Position numbers and translations under genes: made by a program. 34,871 nt of DNA from Lachnospiraceae bacterium (lineage in GTDB: Bacteria; Bacillota; Clostridia; Lachnospirales; Lachnospiraceae): assembly GCA_017544405.1 (NCBI GenBank), contig JAFYEE010000180.1:1-34871 (forward strand). The letters run 5' to 3'. Shown piece after piece: positions 17,471 through 25,442 of this stretch. A model generated the notes under the pieces. It ran no database searches, was not told the DNA's origin, and was given only the letters and a program-made list of their open reading frames with translations. Numbering within the stretch: the first letter of the stretch is position 1; every line of letters begins with the position of its first letter.

Positions 17471-17505
17471 AAAAAAACGAGACAGGATGACTCCCATCTC
17501 GTTTT
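17471..17505 (-). terminator. Intrinsic terminator of the tgt-yajC operon
   Basis: On the minus strand AAAACGAGA (17505-17497) pairs with TCTCGTTTT (17482-17474) around a 14-base loop and is followed by more T residues. It starts 12 bases after the yajC stop codon. Confidence 0.8.
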
Positions 17506-17516
17506 CCCTTCGCTGC

Positions 17517-17855
17517 TTATGCGTTCTTGGAATCGCCGCTCTCCGCTTTCTCCACACGGCTGATCGCAGACTTGTCCATCGGGATCCGGCAGTTGCGGTT
17601 GTTGCCGAACTCGACGATGACCGTATCATCGGAGATATCGATGACGATCCCGTAGAATCCCGAAGTCGTGAGCACACAGTCCCCGCACTCCAGATTCGCG
17701 AGCATCTCACTCACCCGCTTCTTCTCCTTGCTCTGCGGACGCATGAAGAAAAACCACATCGCAAAAATCAGAACACCGTACACCAGTACAAGGCTCACAA
17801 GACTTCCGGTACCCGCACCGGCGGCTGCCGCGTCCGTCAAAAGTAAAAAGTTCAT
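17517..17855 (-). CDS. yajC: Preprotein translocase subunit YajC
   Basis: A 112-residue accessory subunit of the Sec translocon, linked to SecDF in the membrane. It has a single N-terminal transmembrane helix at about 18-38, ending in the family motif FFMRPQSKEKKR. A small cytosolic beta domain with GDCVLTTSGFYGIV follows. The gene lies 56 bp behind tgt, the conserved tgt-yajC order seen in many bacteria. GGAGGAAAG precedes the ATG and a terminator follows the stop. Confidence 0.96.
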   Translation of the reverse strand: MNFLLLTDAAAAGAGTGSLVSLVLVYGVLIFAMWFFFMRPQSKEKKRVSEMLANLECGDCVLTTSGFYGIVIDISDDTVIVEFGNNRNCRIPMDKSAISRVEKAESGDSKNA

Positions 17856-17911
17856 GTTCTTTCCTCCGAAAAATAATACTTACGAAACAGTATCATACAC
17901 AAAATCCGGTC

Positions 17912-19060
17912 TCAAGGCAAGGTATTTTGACCGGCCAGATCTTCCAGCATTTTCTTCTTAAATGCGGCGAAACGCCCCTCGTCCAGCGCCAGACGGATGT
18001 CCTCCATCATATGATTGTAGAAATACAGATTGTGCAGCACGCACAGTCTGAGGCCCAGCATCTCCTTCGCCTTGTGGAGATGGTGGATGTAGGCACGACT
18101 GTACCGCCGGCAGGCCGGGCATCCGCACCCCTCCTCAATGGGGCGCATATCCTTCTCATAGCGGGCATTGAGCATATTGAGCTTGCCGTGGTGCGTATAG
18201 ACATGTCCGTGCCGTCCGTTGCGCGAAGGATAGACGCAGTCAAAGAAGTCAACGCCGCGCTCCACGGCTTCGAGGATATTGGCCGGTGTCCCGACGCCCA
18301 TCAGATAGGTGGGTTTCTCCTGCGGCAGGTAAGGCACGACCTCCTCGAGCACATGGTACATCTCCTCGTGTGTCTCTCCGACCGCGAGCCCGCCGATGGC
18401 ATAGCCGTCCAGATCCATCTCACGGATCCGCTTCGCGTGCTCGATCCGGATATCATCGTAGACCGCGCCCTGGTTGATGCCGAAGAGCAGCTGATCCGGA
18501 TTGAGCGTCCCCTCGAGACCGTTTAACCGGTTCATCTCCGCCCTGCAACGCTCGAGCCAGCGCGTCGTGCGGTCGACGGAGGGCTGCACATAGGCGCGCT
18601 CCGCCTTGGCCGGCGGACATTCGTCAAAGGCCATGGCGATGGTGGAGCCGAGATTGCTCTGAATCTGCATGCTCTCCTCCGGCCCCATGAAAATCAGCCG
18701 CCCATCGATATGGGAATGAAAGGTCACGCCCTCTTCCTTTATTTTGCGAAGGCCCGCCAGGGAAAATACCTGGAATCCGCCGGAATCCGTCAGGATCGGG
18801 CGCTTCCAGTCCATAAACCGGTGCAGCCCGCCGAGATCGTGTATGACCTGATCTCCGGTGCGGACATGCAGATGGTAGGTATTGGACAGCTCCACCTGAC
18901 AGCCGATCTCTTCCAAATCCTGCGTGGACACCGCGCCCTTGATGGCGCCGACCGTGCCCACATTCATAAAAAGAGGGGTCTGCACCGTGCCGTGTACCGT
19001 CTCAAACTCAGCACGTTTTGCCCGCCCCTCCGTCTTTAACAAACGATATTGCGCTTTCAA
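17912..19060 (-). CDS. tgt: tRNA-guanine transglycosylase
   Basis: Exchanges guanine 34 for a queuine precursor (preQ1) in GUN-anticodon tRNAs. With a TTG start at 19060 the protein has 382 residues, normal for bacterial Tgt. Active-site residues are Asp92 (in TDSGGFQVFSL) and the nucleophile Asp274 (in DFFDCVYPSRNGRHG). The zinc site is Cys312, Cys314, Cys317 (GCGCPACRRYSRAY) and His343. The reading frame stays open far upstream, but residues there are the antisense-like +1 frame of the carboxypeptidase gene and match nothing in Tgt. GGGAGG lies seven bases before the TTG, and the TTG overlaps the TGA of the upstream gene by two bases, implying coupled translation. Confidence 0.95.
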   Translation of the reverse strand: MKAQYRLLKTEGRAKRAEFETVHGTVQTPLFMNVGTVGAIKGAVSTQDLEEIGCQVELSNTYHLHVRTGDQVIHDLGGLHRFMDWKRPILTDSGGFQVFSLAGLRKIKEEGVTFHSHIDGRLIFMGPEESMQIQSNLGSTIAMAFDECPPAKAERAYVQPSVDRTTRWLERCRAEMNRLNGLEGTLNPDQLLFGINQGAVYDDIRIEHAKRIREMDLDGYAIGGLAVGETHEEMYHVLEEVVPYLPQEKPTYLMGVGTPANILEAVERGVDFFDCVYPSRNGRHGHVYTHHGKLNMLNARYEKDMRPIEEGCGCPACRRYSRAYIHHLHKAKEMLGLRLCVLHNLYFYNHMMEDIRLALDEGRFAAFKKKMLEDLAGQNTLP

Positions 19061-20133
19061 AATACTTCCTCCCAGAATTCTTCGAGCGTAATCCCTTTCT
19101 CCGTGATATATTCGGCCGCTTCTTTGCCGACATAGCGGAAATGCCAGGGCTCGAACTCCACGGTGGTGATATACTCCTTGCCCTTGGGATAACGGAGGAT
19201 AAATCCGTAATGCGCGCTGTTTGCGGCGAGCCACTTCCCGGCCTCGGTATCGCCGAAGGCCTCATCGAGATAGATGTGGCTCGGACAGATGATATCCAGC
19301 GCCAGCCCGATCTGGTGCTCGCTGGCATTGGGGATCGTGACCGCCTGGGAGCTGAGCCGGTAGGCCTCCATATAGGACATTCCCCTGCGCATGTAGGAAG
19401 TGATCTTCCGGTCAAAGAGCTCGGTCTGGTGATTCTCCGTGCGGTAAGGGGACTGAATCTGCAGGGACACCCCGTCGTCCTGCGCAGCCTTGAGCATGTT
19501 CAACAGATCCTCCAGGATCCGTTCGTCGCACTGGAGCGATCCGCGGATGGTGCCCAGCGGAAACTCGTAATCCTCTGGGATGAAATGCTGCTTGTTCACC
19601 AGAATCAGGCGCCAGTCATCCTCCGAAAAATGAGGCTCCATGGCACCGGAAACGGTCACGGAAGGCTCCTCTTCCACGACAGGATCCGCCGATACAAAAT
19701 CGGCATCCTCCAGTTCCGCCAGAATATCGGCCGCGTCAAAACGCTCGATCTCTTCGCTCTCCATACCGACATAATTGTCCGTACTCTCTCCGGAGAGCTC
19801 CTGCGTGACCTCCTCCGACACAACGGCCTCGTCGATGGTCTCCGCCTCCACCAGTCTGACACTGCTGTCAACTTCACCGAAATCGATGGAACCGGTGATG
19901 GTCTGACTGCCGATGAAGCTCGGGAAGGAGAAGCTGCTGTACACGGCAAAGAAGAGACATGACACGAAGGTCATGCACAGCTTCTTCCAGTTGCCCGCAA
20001 GCGCATCCCACAGACGAAAGGCGAATCCGGACACCGCCAGAGCCAGAAGGGCAGGGATATAACATATTCTGTTTTTTCTGCCAAAACGGATCAGGCTGCT
20101 GCGGACCCGCTCTCTGAATGTCTTCTTAAACAT
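19057..20133 (-). CDS. Membrane-anchored D-alanyl-D-alanine carboxypeptidase (VanY/M15B type)
   Basis: A 358-residue zinc peptidase that trims the terminal D-Ala from peptidoglycan stem peptides outside the cell. Two hydrophobic stretches near 24-39 and 51-67 anchor the N-terminus. An acidic linker follows to about 180, rich in Glu and Val. The M15B catalytic domain at about 190-350 has the motif SEHQIGLALD with zinc ligands His273 and Asp280, and EPWHFR with Glu328 and zinc ligand His331. All catalytic residues are present. Vancomycin-resistance neighbours (vanH, vanX, regulators) are absent, so a housekeeping wall role is more likely than resistance. It lies six bases after the lactonase gene. 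Confidence 0.92.
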   Translation of the reverse strand: MFKKTFRERVRSSLIRFGRKNRICYIPALLALAVSGFAFRLWDALAGNWKKLCMTFVSCLFFAVYSSFSFPSFIGSQTITGSIDFGEVDSSVRLVEAETIDEAVVSEEVTQELSGESTDNYVGMESEEIERFDAADILAELEDADFVSADPVVEEEPSVTVSGAMEPHFSEDDWRLILVNKQHFIPEDYEFPLGTIRGSLQCDERILEDLLNMLKAAQDDGVSLQIQSPYRTENHQTELFDRKITSYMRRGMSYMEAYRLSSQAVTIPNASEHQIGLALDIICPSHIYLDEAFGDTEAGKWLAANSAHYGFILRYPKGKEYITTVEFEPWHFRYVGKEAAEYITEKGITLEEFWEEVF

Positions 20134-20139
20134 GGGATC

Positions 20140-21192
20140 CTATCCGAGGGCATGGAAAATAATACAGTTGGGCTGGTTTACCGGAACCGGCTTGCCGTTC
20201 AGGACAATGGTATGCGCCTTCAGATCCATCCGGAAAAAGGTCATCGTATTGGTCTCATGATTCAGGGAGACCAGGAATTTATTGTTCGGGAAGATCTCCG
20301 CATCCTTCGGATACTCCCCGGAAATGGGAAGCAGGAAGTTGCGCTTGATCAGGCCCGTTTCCTGATCTACATCGTAAACCGCCACGGAATTGTCCCCCGC
20401 GATGGAGGTCAGCAGATAATGGTAATCTTCGGAAAAGCTCAGGGCGCTTGCCGCATAGGTGCTTCCCTTCTCCATGTCCACGATCTTCTCGGACTGGATC
20501 TTCTCGAAGACGGGCAGACCGTCGCGGTACTGGTAGGAATGGACATCGATCGTGCACTCCTGCTCATTGACGATATAGATGAATCTGCCGTCGCTGGAAA
20601 TCTTGATATGGCGCGGCGCCGCCTCAATGTCGCAGCGGATGATATCCACCAGGCGCACCGTTCCGTGTCCGGAATCCAGCGCGTACACATTGACATGATC
20701 CGTGCCCTGGTCCGCCACCAGAAGGAAGCGGTTGTCATGCGTCATGCGGGCGCAGTTGATATGCGGGCGGAAATTCCGCTCCACCATGCTCCCGAGCCCC
20801 TTGTGGTACACTTCATCCGTGATCTCACCGATCGAACCGTTCGAACGGATCTTCAGCACGGTGAGCTTTCCGTCGTGGTAACCGGCCACAAAGAGATACC
20901 GGTCGGTATAGTCCGTCGACAGATAGCAGCCGCGCATGCCGTTGATCGGTGCGTAATTGATCATCTCCAGCGAGCCGTCCTCCTGAATGGCATAGGACTC
21001 GACGCCCATATCCGTAATGGAATAGAGGTATTTGCGGTTGTGCGAGATGGACAGATACGAGGAGTTGGTGATCTCCACCTTATCCTTCTCGATAAACCGG
21101 CCGTTCTTCATGTCCACATCATAGATCTTGATCCCGTGATTGTCTCCTTGCGTGTAGGTGGAAACATAGGCTACATACTTTGTATTCGGCAT
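20140..21192 (-). CDS. Lactonase family beta-propeller protein (6-phosphogluconolactonase type)
   Basis: A 350-residue protein of the YbhE/Pgl lactonase family, which folds as a seven-bladed propeller. Family marks include YVSTYTQGDNHGIKIYDVD at the start, LYSITDMGVESYAIQEDGSL, RPHINCARMTHDNRFLLVAD, PRHIKISSDGRFIYIVNE and ISGEYPKDAEIFPNNKFL. Many members are annotated as 6-phosphogluconolactonase, but activity is proven for few, and there is no pentose phosphate gene nearby. ATG 21192 is chosen because GGGAGG lies six bases upstream; an in-frame ATG at 21213 lacks a site. It is the first gene of the leftward run with the carboxypeptidase, tgt and yajC, and is divergent from aroC. Confidence 0.88.
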   Translation of the reverse strand: MPNTKYVAYVSTYTQGDNHGIKIYDVDMKNGRFIEKDKVEITNSSYLSISHNRKYLYSITDMGVESYAIQEDGSLEMINYAPINGMRGCYLSTDYTDRYLFVAGYHDGKLTVLKIRSNGSIGEITDEVYHKGLGSMVERNFRPHINCARMTHDNRFLLVADQGTDHVNVYALDSGHGTVRLVDIIRCDIEAAPRHIKISSDGRFIYIVNEQECTIDVHSYQYRDGLPVFEKIQSEKIVDMEKGSTYAASALSFSEDYHYLLTSIAGDNSVAVYDVDQETGLIKRNFLLPISGEYPKDAEIFPNNKFLVSLNHETNTMTFFRMDLKAHTIVLNGKPVPVNQPNCIIFHALG

Positions 21193-21223
21193 AGGGAACC
21201 TCCCAATTTCCATAATCAGATTT

Positions 21224-21232
21224 ATATTAGCA
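21224..21232 (-). promoter_or_regulatory. Possible extended -10 for the lactonase operon
   Basis: On the minus strand TGC-TAATAT (21232-21224) is an extended -10 element about 30 bases before the start codon. No good -35 box is present at 17 bases. Confidence 0.4.
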
Positions 21233-21261
21233 CAAGTTAAAAAACAAGAAAACAGAAAATC

Positions 21262-21290
21262 TTGTATGCGAGTTCTAATTTTTTTATAAT
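21262..21290 (+). promoter_or_regulatory. Sigma-A promoter of aroC
   Basis: TTGTAT (21262-21267) and a perfect TATAAT (21285-21290) are 17 bases apart. The expected start is near 21297, leaving a leader of about 33 bases with the site GGAGG. Confidence 0.82.
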
Positions 21291-21329
21291 AGAACGCGGA
21301 AGGAAAAATGATCGTTCGGAGGAAATACT

Positions 21330-22427
21330 ATGGCAGGTTCAACGTTTGGAACGCTTTACCGGATCACTACCTGGGGCGAGTCCCACGGACCGGCGCTCGG
21401 CGCGGTCGTGGACGGCTGCCCGGCAGGACTTGCGCTTCGGGAGGAGGACATCCAGGTCTATCTGGACCGCAGAAAGCCGGGGGGCCATCTGGTCTCCACG
21501 CCCCGCAAAGAGGAAGACCGGGTTCGCATCCTCTCCGGTGTCTTTGAGGGACGCACCACCGGGACGCCCATCTCCCTGATGGTGGAAAACACTTCCCAGC
21601 ACTCCTCCGATTATACCGATCTCGCCGAAACCTACCGCCCGGGGCACGCGGATTACACCTACGATGCAAAATACGGCTTCCGCGACTACCGCGGAGGAGG
21701 TCGCTCCTCCGGACGCGAGACCGTCGGACGTGTGGCAGGCGGAGCCATCGCTGCGCTCGTGCTCGCCCGCGCCGGGATCTCGGTCGAGGCCTACACCGCA
21801 TCCATCGGGCCGGTACGCATCACCCCTGGGGCCTATGACCGTGCGAACGTACTCGCCTCCCCCGTCGCGATGCCGGATCCGGAGGCCACCGAACAGGCGC
21901 TTGCCTTCATCGATGCCGCGCGCGCGGACTGTGACTCGGTCGGCGGGACGATGGAATGCCGCATCCGCGGACTGAAAGCGGGGATCGGCGATCCCGTATT
22001 TGATAAGCTTGACGCGCTCCTTTCCCGCGCCGTCATGAGCATCGGCGCCGTGAAGGCCGTGGAGATCGGGGACGGAACTGCCGTATCTGCCGCCCGCGGC
22101 AGCGACAACAATGACCCCTTCCGGATGGAGAACGGTGTGCTCACCAAGACCTCCAACCACGCAGGCGGGATCCTCGGCGGCATCAGCGACGGCAGTGAGA
22201 TCCTGATCCGCGCCTCGGTCAAGCCCACGCCTTCCATCTTCCGTCCGCAAAATACGGTCACCCGGGACGGACAGAACCGGGAGCTGACCATCCGCGGACG
22301 CCACGATCCGGTGATCGTCCCGAGAGCCGTGGTCGTCCTGGAGACCATGTGCGCCTCCGTGATCTTGGATGCCATGCTCTGCGGAATGGGTTCGCGGCTG
22401 GACCGCTTCCTTGATTTCTACCGCTGA
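21330..22427 (+). CDS. aroC: Chorismate synthase
   Basis: Converts 5-enolpyruvylshikimate-3-phosphate to chorismate, the last step of the shikimate pathway, using reduced FMN. The 365-residue protein starts MAGSTFGTLYRITTWGESHG, the family start with the active-site His. It has the signatures YRPGHADYTYDAKYG and RGGGRSSGRETVGRVAGGA, and the C-terminal FMN-contact region RHDPVIVPRAVVVLE. It is of normal length and complete. It has its own promoter and a strong terminator, so it is a single-gene unit. No other aro gene is in the window. Confidence 0.97.
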   Translation: MAGSTFGTLYRITTWGESHGPALGAVVDGCPAGLALREEDIQVYLDRRKPGGHLVSTPRKEEDRVRILSGVFEGRTTGTPISLMVENTSQHSSDYTDLAETYRPGHADYTYDAKYGFRDYRGGGRSSGRETVGRVAGGAIAALVLARAGISVEAYTASIGPVRITPGAYDRANVLASPVAMPDPEATEQALAFIDAARADCDSVGGTMECRIRGLKAGIGDPVFDKLDALLSRAVMSIGAVKAVEIGDGTAVSAARGSDNNDPFRMENGVLTKTSNHAGGILGGISDGSEILIRASVKPTPSIFRPQNTVTRDGQNRELTIRGRHDPVIVPRAVVVLETMCASVILDAMLCGMGSRLDRFLDFYR

Positions 22428-22440
22428 TCCGAATAGAAAA

Positions 22441-22484
22441 CTCCCGGAACGCCGCAAAGGCGAACCGGGAGATTTTTCTTTTTT
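22441..22484 (+). terminator. Intrinsic terminator of aroC
   Basis: CTCCCGG (22441-22447) pairs with CCGGGAG (22465-22471), with an inner CGCC-GCAAA-GGCG stem. A T-rich tract follows. It lies 13 bases past the aroC stop and just before the end of the convergent DUF5662 gene. Confidence 0.9.
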
Positions 22485-22489
22485 ATCTT

Positions 22490-23050
22490 CTATCTTTTGC
22501 GGGACTTTCCTTTCACCAGCTCCGCGCGGATGACACGAAACGCTTCCTCCTCCCCCCGCTCGGCGAGGAGCTCCAGATAATGACGAAGCTTTCGAAGCGT
22601 CTCCGGATGCATCGGAGCGCGTTCCATCCCCACCTGCAGATATTCCAGAGGGCAGGCATCCGTGTAATCCTTCCCCTTGTAGACCTTGGACGCCGCGATG
22701 CGGTCCATGATCATCTCCGCGAGATACCGGTCCGGCATCTCCACCGGCACCAGGATCGGCTCCGATGGATCCTCGGAACGCGTGTTGTAATCGATCCAGT
22801 ACTCGTAATGGTGCTTGTTGCGGCCCTTGTGATGAAGCCATGCGGAGGAATACCCGATGTCCTCCCGCTCCGCATTGTTGGGGCTGCGCGTGCCCTGGAA
22901 ATATTTTACGCCCACCAGGAATTCTTCGGGACTGTATTTGGACAGATCGTGCAGGAGCCCCTGCCGGTAGAGTCCGATCCGAAAGCAGCCCTGCCTTACC
23001 AGCTTCCGGTGCCTGGCCACCGTCCGTAAATGATTCAGGAAATTACCCAT
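22490..23050 (-). CDS. DUF5662 family protein
   Basis: A 186-residue cytosolic protein of unknown function, which I place in DUF5662 from its pattern HRKLVRQGCFRIGLYRQGL, HDLSKYSPEEF, WLHHKGRNKHHYEYW and MPDRYLAEMIMDRIAAS. The spaced His and Asp residues (H at 33 region, HD, HHKGRNKHH) look like a metal-binding helical site related in style to HD-domain hydrolases, but no substrate is known to me. The start codon overlaps the end of the GlgX-like gene by eight bases, so translation is coupled, and the two form one operon. The 3' end faces the aroC terminator. Confidence 0.85.
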   Translation of the reverse strand: MGNFLNHLRTVARHRKLVRQGCFRIGLYRQGLLHDLSKYSPEEFLVGVKYFQGTRSPNNAEREDIGYSSAWLHHKGRNKHHYEYWIDYNTRSEDPSEPILVPVEMPDRYLAEMIMDRIAASKVYKGKDYTDACPLEYLQVGMERAPMHPETLRKLRHYLELLAERGEEEAFRVIRAELVKGKSRKR

Positions 23051-24947
23051 TCCGCACCGCCTTTCCCGCCTTCACGCGCGTGCCTTCCTTTCGGAAGGAG
23101 GCGGGATCCGGAACGGTCTGATAGACCTCAATGGTGCGCGCCGGTACCAGCGTCGTCAGATCCTCTCCCACCATCAGGAGCTTTTCCTCCTCGCTGCCGG
23201 TGGCGGCCGTCGTGAAAAGCGCCTTCCATTTTGTCCCCTTCGGCGGCTTCGGAAGCGCAAGCTGCTGCTCCTTCCAGTGGAAATTCAGTCCGATATAAAG
23301 AAGCGACGGCTCGGAGGCGGCAAAGGAAACCGCATCCGAAGGCAATGCATCCGCCTTCTCGTAATTCTCACAGTACAAAAGTCCCGCGGTTCTGGAATAA
23401 TTGCTCAGATCCGCGCGCCATGCGCTCTCCCCGTGATAGCTGAGGTCGGGGAAGCCGATCCGGCGCTGATCCAGCATCGATAGCTCGCGCCCCGGGTGCA
23501 GGATCCTGTGGGCCTTCCGAAAGGCGATCATCTCCTTCACAAAGTCGAAAAGTGCACGGTTTTTCTCCAGATCCTTCCAGTCCAGCCAGGTCAGAGGGCT
23601 GTCCGTACAGTACGGATTGTTATTCCCCTTCTGGGAATTGCCGAACTCATCCCCCATGAAGAACATGGGCGTTGCGGCCGAGGTCATCAGCAGCAGGAAC
23701 GCATTTTTCATCTGGCGCAGGCGAAGCTCCCGCACCTTCTTTTTGCGGGAAGGTCCCTCTTCGCCGCAGTTCCAGCTGTAGTTACAGTCACTCCCGTCCC
23801 GGTTCTCCTCGCCGTTTTCCTCGTTGTGCTTGCGGTCGTACATGACCAGATCCCCCAGCGTAAACCCGCGGTAGCTGGTCAGGAAATTGATCCTTCCGAA
23901 ACCGGCCGGGTCATGGCGCTGAGAATTCAGGAATCCTCCGAGACACCCTTCATCCCCTTTGAGCAGCCCCCTGGCCGGGTACTGATAATCCTCCCGGTAC
24001 AGACCGATCCGCCGCACGCCGGAAGATGCGTAAGTGTGGCCTCCCAGCCCGGGCACCTCCTCGAGATGGTCGCTGAGCAGCTTGCAGCCCGCCAGCACGG
24101 GATCCTGCGAAAGCAGACGCATCGGGATACGCGCTCCCACCAGATGGAACCCGTCCACGTGATAATTCAGCATCCAGAACCGAAGCACCTGCAGGATCAT
24201 CGCATCCGTGGCCTTCTCCGGAAAATAGAACTGACAGATCAGCTCGATCCCCGCACGGTGCACGGCCAGGACCAGATCCCGCATCTCGCGCACCGGATCC
24301 CTGGTCGCTGCATAGGACGCCTTCGGCGCAAAATAAGCACCGGCCGCATAGCCCCAGTAATTGATCCTTCCTTCCGGGAGCACCTTGCCCGGCTCCTCGG
24401 GAAGCTTCGTGTCAAATTCATAGACCGGCTGCAAAAGCAGGGTCGTTATGCCCAGGTCCCGCAGATAGGGAAGCTTTCCGGCGAGTCCGCGGAAGGTTCC
24501 GCCTGCCTGTACGCCGGAGGAACGCGCTGCGGTAAAGCCCTTCACATGGAGCTGATACCAGATGCTGTCCTCGTAGCGGTGCCGTACCGGTTCGTCCCCT
24601 TCCCAGTCATAGGAAAAATCGGGAAAGATTGCCTTGCGCACCTCCGGCTCCTTCGATCTTCCGGGGCAGACAAAGCCCTTGGCCATCCGGTCCTCCACCG
24701 GTCCCTTCGCATCGTAAAAGCAATAGCTGATCCTGCTCGGATCGATCCCGGGGATCGTCACCTGCCGCATGTTTCCGACCGACTCCTGCGCGGAAAAGGC
24801 CGCCTTCCGAAGGAGCTTTTCTCCGCTCCGGTCATACACGAGGACGCCGGCTTCCGGATCCTCAAGAGCGGCGCGAAAGCACACGCCGTCTCCTGCAGGG
24901 ACGCAGCCTTCCTCGAAATTTACTTGTTTCCACTGATAATTTGTCAT
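23043..24947 (-). CDS. GlgX-like GH13 protein lacking catalytic residues
   Basis: A 634-residue homologue of glycogen debranching enzyme/isoamylase that is very probably not an active hydrolase. The N-terminal beta-sandwich (about 10-110) precedes a GH13 barrel with clear family marks: INYWGYAAGAYFAPKASY, LYREDYQYPARGLLKGDEG, YDRKHNEENGEENRDG, NYSWNCGEEG and MGDEFGNSQKGNNNPYC, all near their usual order. The catalytic positions differ. The region I Asp, Asn and His become Gln239, Pro243 and Glu244. Region II reads DGFHLVGA (265-272) in place of DGFRFDLA, so Arg and the nucleophile Asp are lost. The acid/base Glu is Asp293. The region IV His-Asp is Tyr359-Arg360. ATG 24947 is chosen for GAGGG upstream and because an earlier ATG at 24968 is too close to the -10 box. 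First gene of an operon with DUF5662. Confidence 0.88.
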   Translation of the reverse strand: MTNYQWKQVNFEEGCVPAGDGVCFRAALEDPEAGVLVYDRSGEKLLRKAAFSAQESVGNMRQVTIPGIDPSRISYCFYDAKGPVEDRMAKGFVCPGRSKEPEVRKAIFPDFSYDWEGDEPVRHRYEDSIWYQLHVKGFTAARSSGVQAGGTFRGLAGKLPYLRDLGITTLLLQPVYEFDTKLPEEPGKVLPEGRINYWGYAAGAYFAPKASYAATRDPVREMRDLVLAVHRAGIELICQFYFPEKATDAMILQVLRFWMLNYHVDGFHLVGARIPMRLLSQDPVLAGCKLLSDHLEEVPGLGGHTYASSGVRRIGLYREDYQYPARGLLKGDEGCLGGFLNSQRHDPAGFGRINFLTSYRGFTLGDLVMYDRKHNEENGEENRDGSDCNYSWNCGEEGPSRKKKVRELRLRQMKNAFLLLMTSAATPMFFMGDEFGNSQKGNNNPYCTDSPLTWLDWKDLEKNRALFDFVKEMIAFRKAHRILHPGRELSMLDQRRIGFPDLSYHGESAWRADLSNYSRTAGLLYCENYEKADALPSDAVSFAASEPSLLYIGLNFHWKEQQLALPKPPKGTKWKALFTTAATGSEEEKLLMVGEDLTTLVPARTIEVYQTVPDPASFRKEGTRVKAGKAVRNG

Positions 24948-24969
24948 TTTTTCCCTCAATTTCGACAAT

Positions 24970-24998
24970 ATTATAGCTTATCGCCCGCAAATCAGCAA
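24970..24998 (-). promoter_or_regulatory. Promoter of the GlgX-like gene
   Basis: On the minus strand TTGCTG (24998-24993) and a perfect TATAAT (24975-24970) are 17 bases apart. This places transcription start close to 24963 and excludes the ATG at 24968. Confidence 0.72.
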
Positions 24999-25008
24999 CA
25001 AAAGATAC

Positions 25009-25035
25009 TTGTTCGCGGGACGGATATGCTATAAT
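25009..25035 (+). promoter_or_regulatory. Extended -10 promoter of the DUF1292 gene
   Basis: TATAAT (25030-25035) is preceded by TGC, an extended -10. TTGTTC at 25009-25014 is a short-spaced (15 bp) -35 candidate. The promoter is back to back with that of the GlgX-like gene. Confidence 0.6.
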
Positions 25036-25097
25036 TCAGGTAAGCGAAAACCATCTGCCGCCGGACCCTGTCCGGAGCGGCCCGTAAAGGAGAACCC

Positions 25098-25442
25098 ATG
25101 AGCAAAAAGAAATCTGATCCCGTCCGCCAGCAGACCGCCGAAGAAGAAATGACCGTAACCCTCACCCTCGATGACGGATCCGACATAGACTGCGCAGTCG
25201 TTACCATTTTCAGCGTGGGGGACAAGGACTACATCGCCCTGCTTCCGCTCACGGAAAATGACATCTCAGGGGAAGGTGAGGTCTGGATCTACGGCTACAG
25301 CGAGAATCCGGACGATCCGAATGAAGAGCCCGTCCTGACCTATATCGACGATGACGCGGAATACGATATGGCCTCCGACGCTTTCGACGAATTCCTCGAT
25401 TCCGTGGAATTTGACGAGCTCGTTCCGGACAGCGACCAATAA
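25098..25442 (+). CDS. DUF1292 family protein
   Basis: A 114-residue, strongly acidic cytosolic protein of the DUF1292 family, common in Firmicutes and of unknown role. The family core is visible as VTLTLDDGSDIDCAVVTIF, YIALLPL and VWIYGYSE, followed by an acidic tail ending in FDEFLDSVEFDELVP. AAAGGAG lies seven bases before the ATG. The last 103 bases overlap the end of the helicase gene on the other strand, and no terminator separates the two. Confidence 0.93.
   Translation: MSKKKSDPVRQQTAEEEMTVTLTLDDGSDIDCAVVTIFSVGDKDYIALLPLTENDISGEGEVWIYGYSENPDDPNEEPVLTYIDDDAEYDMASDAFDEFLDSVEFDELVPDSDQ

Noticed and set aside
19057-20133. Vancomycin-resistance cluster because of the VanY-type carboxypeptidase
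   Set aside because: No ligase, vanH, vanX or two-component regulator is near, and M15B carboxypeptidases are common housekeeping wall enzymes.
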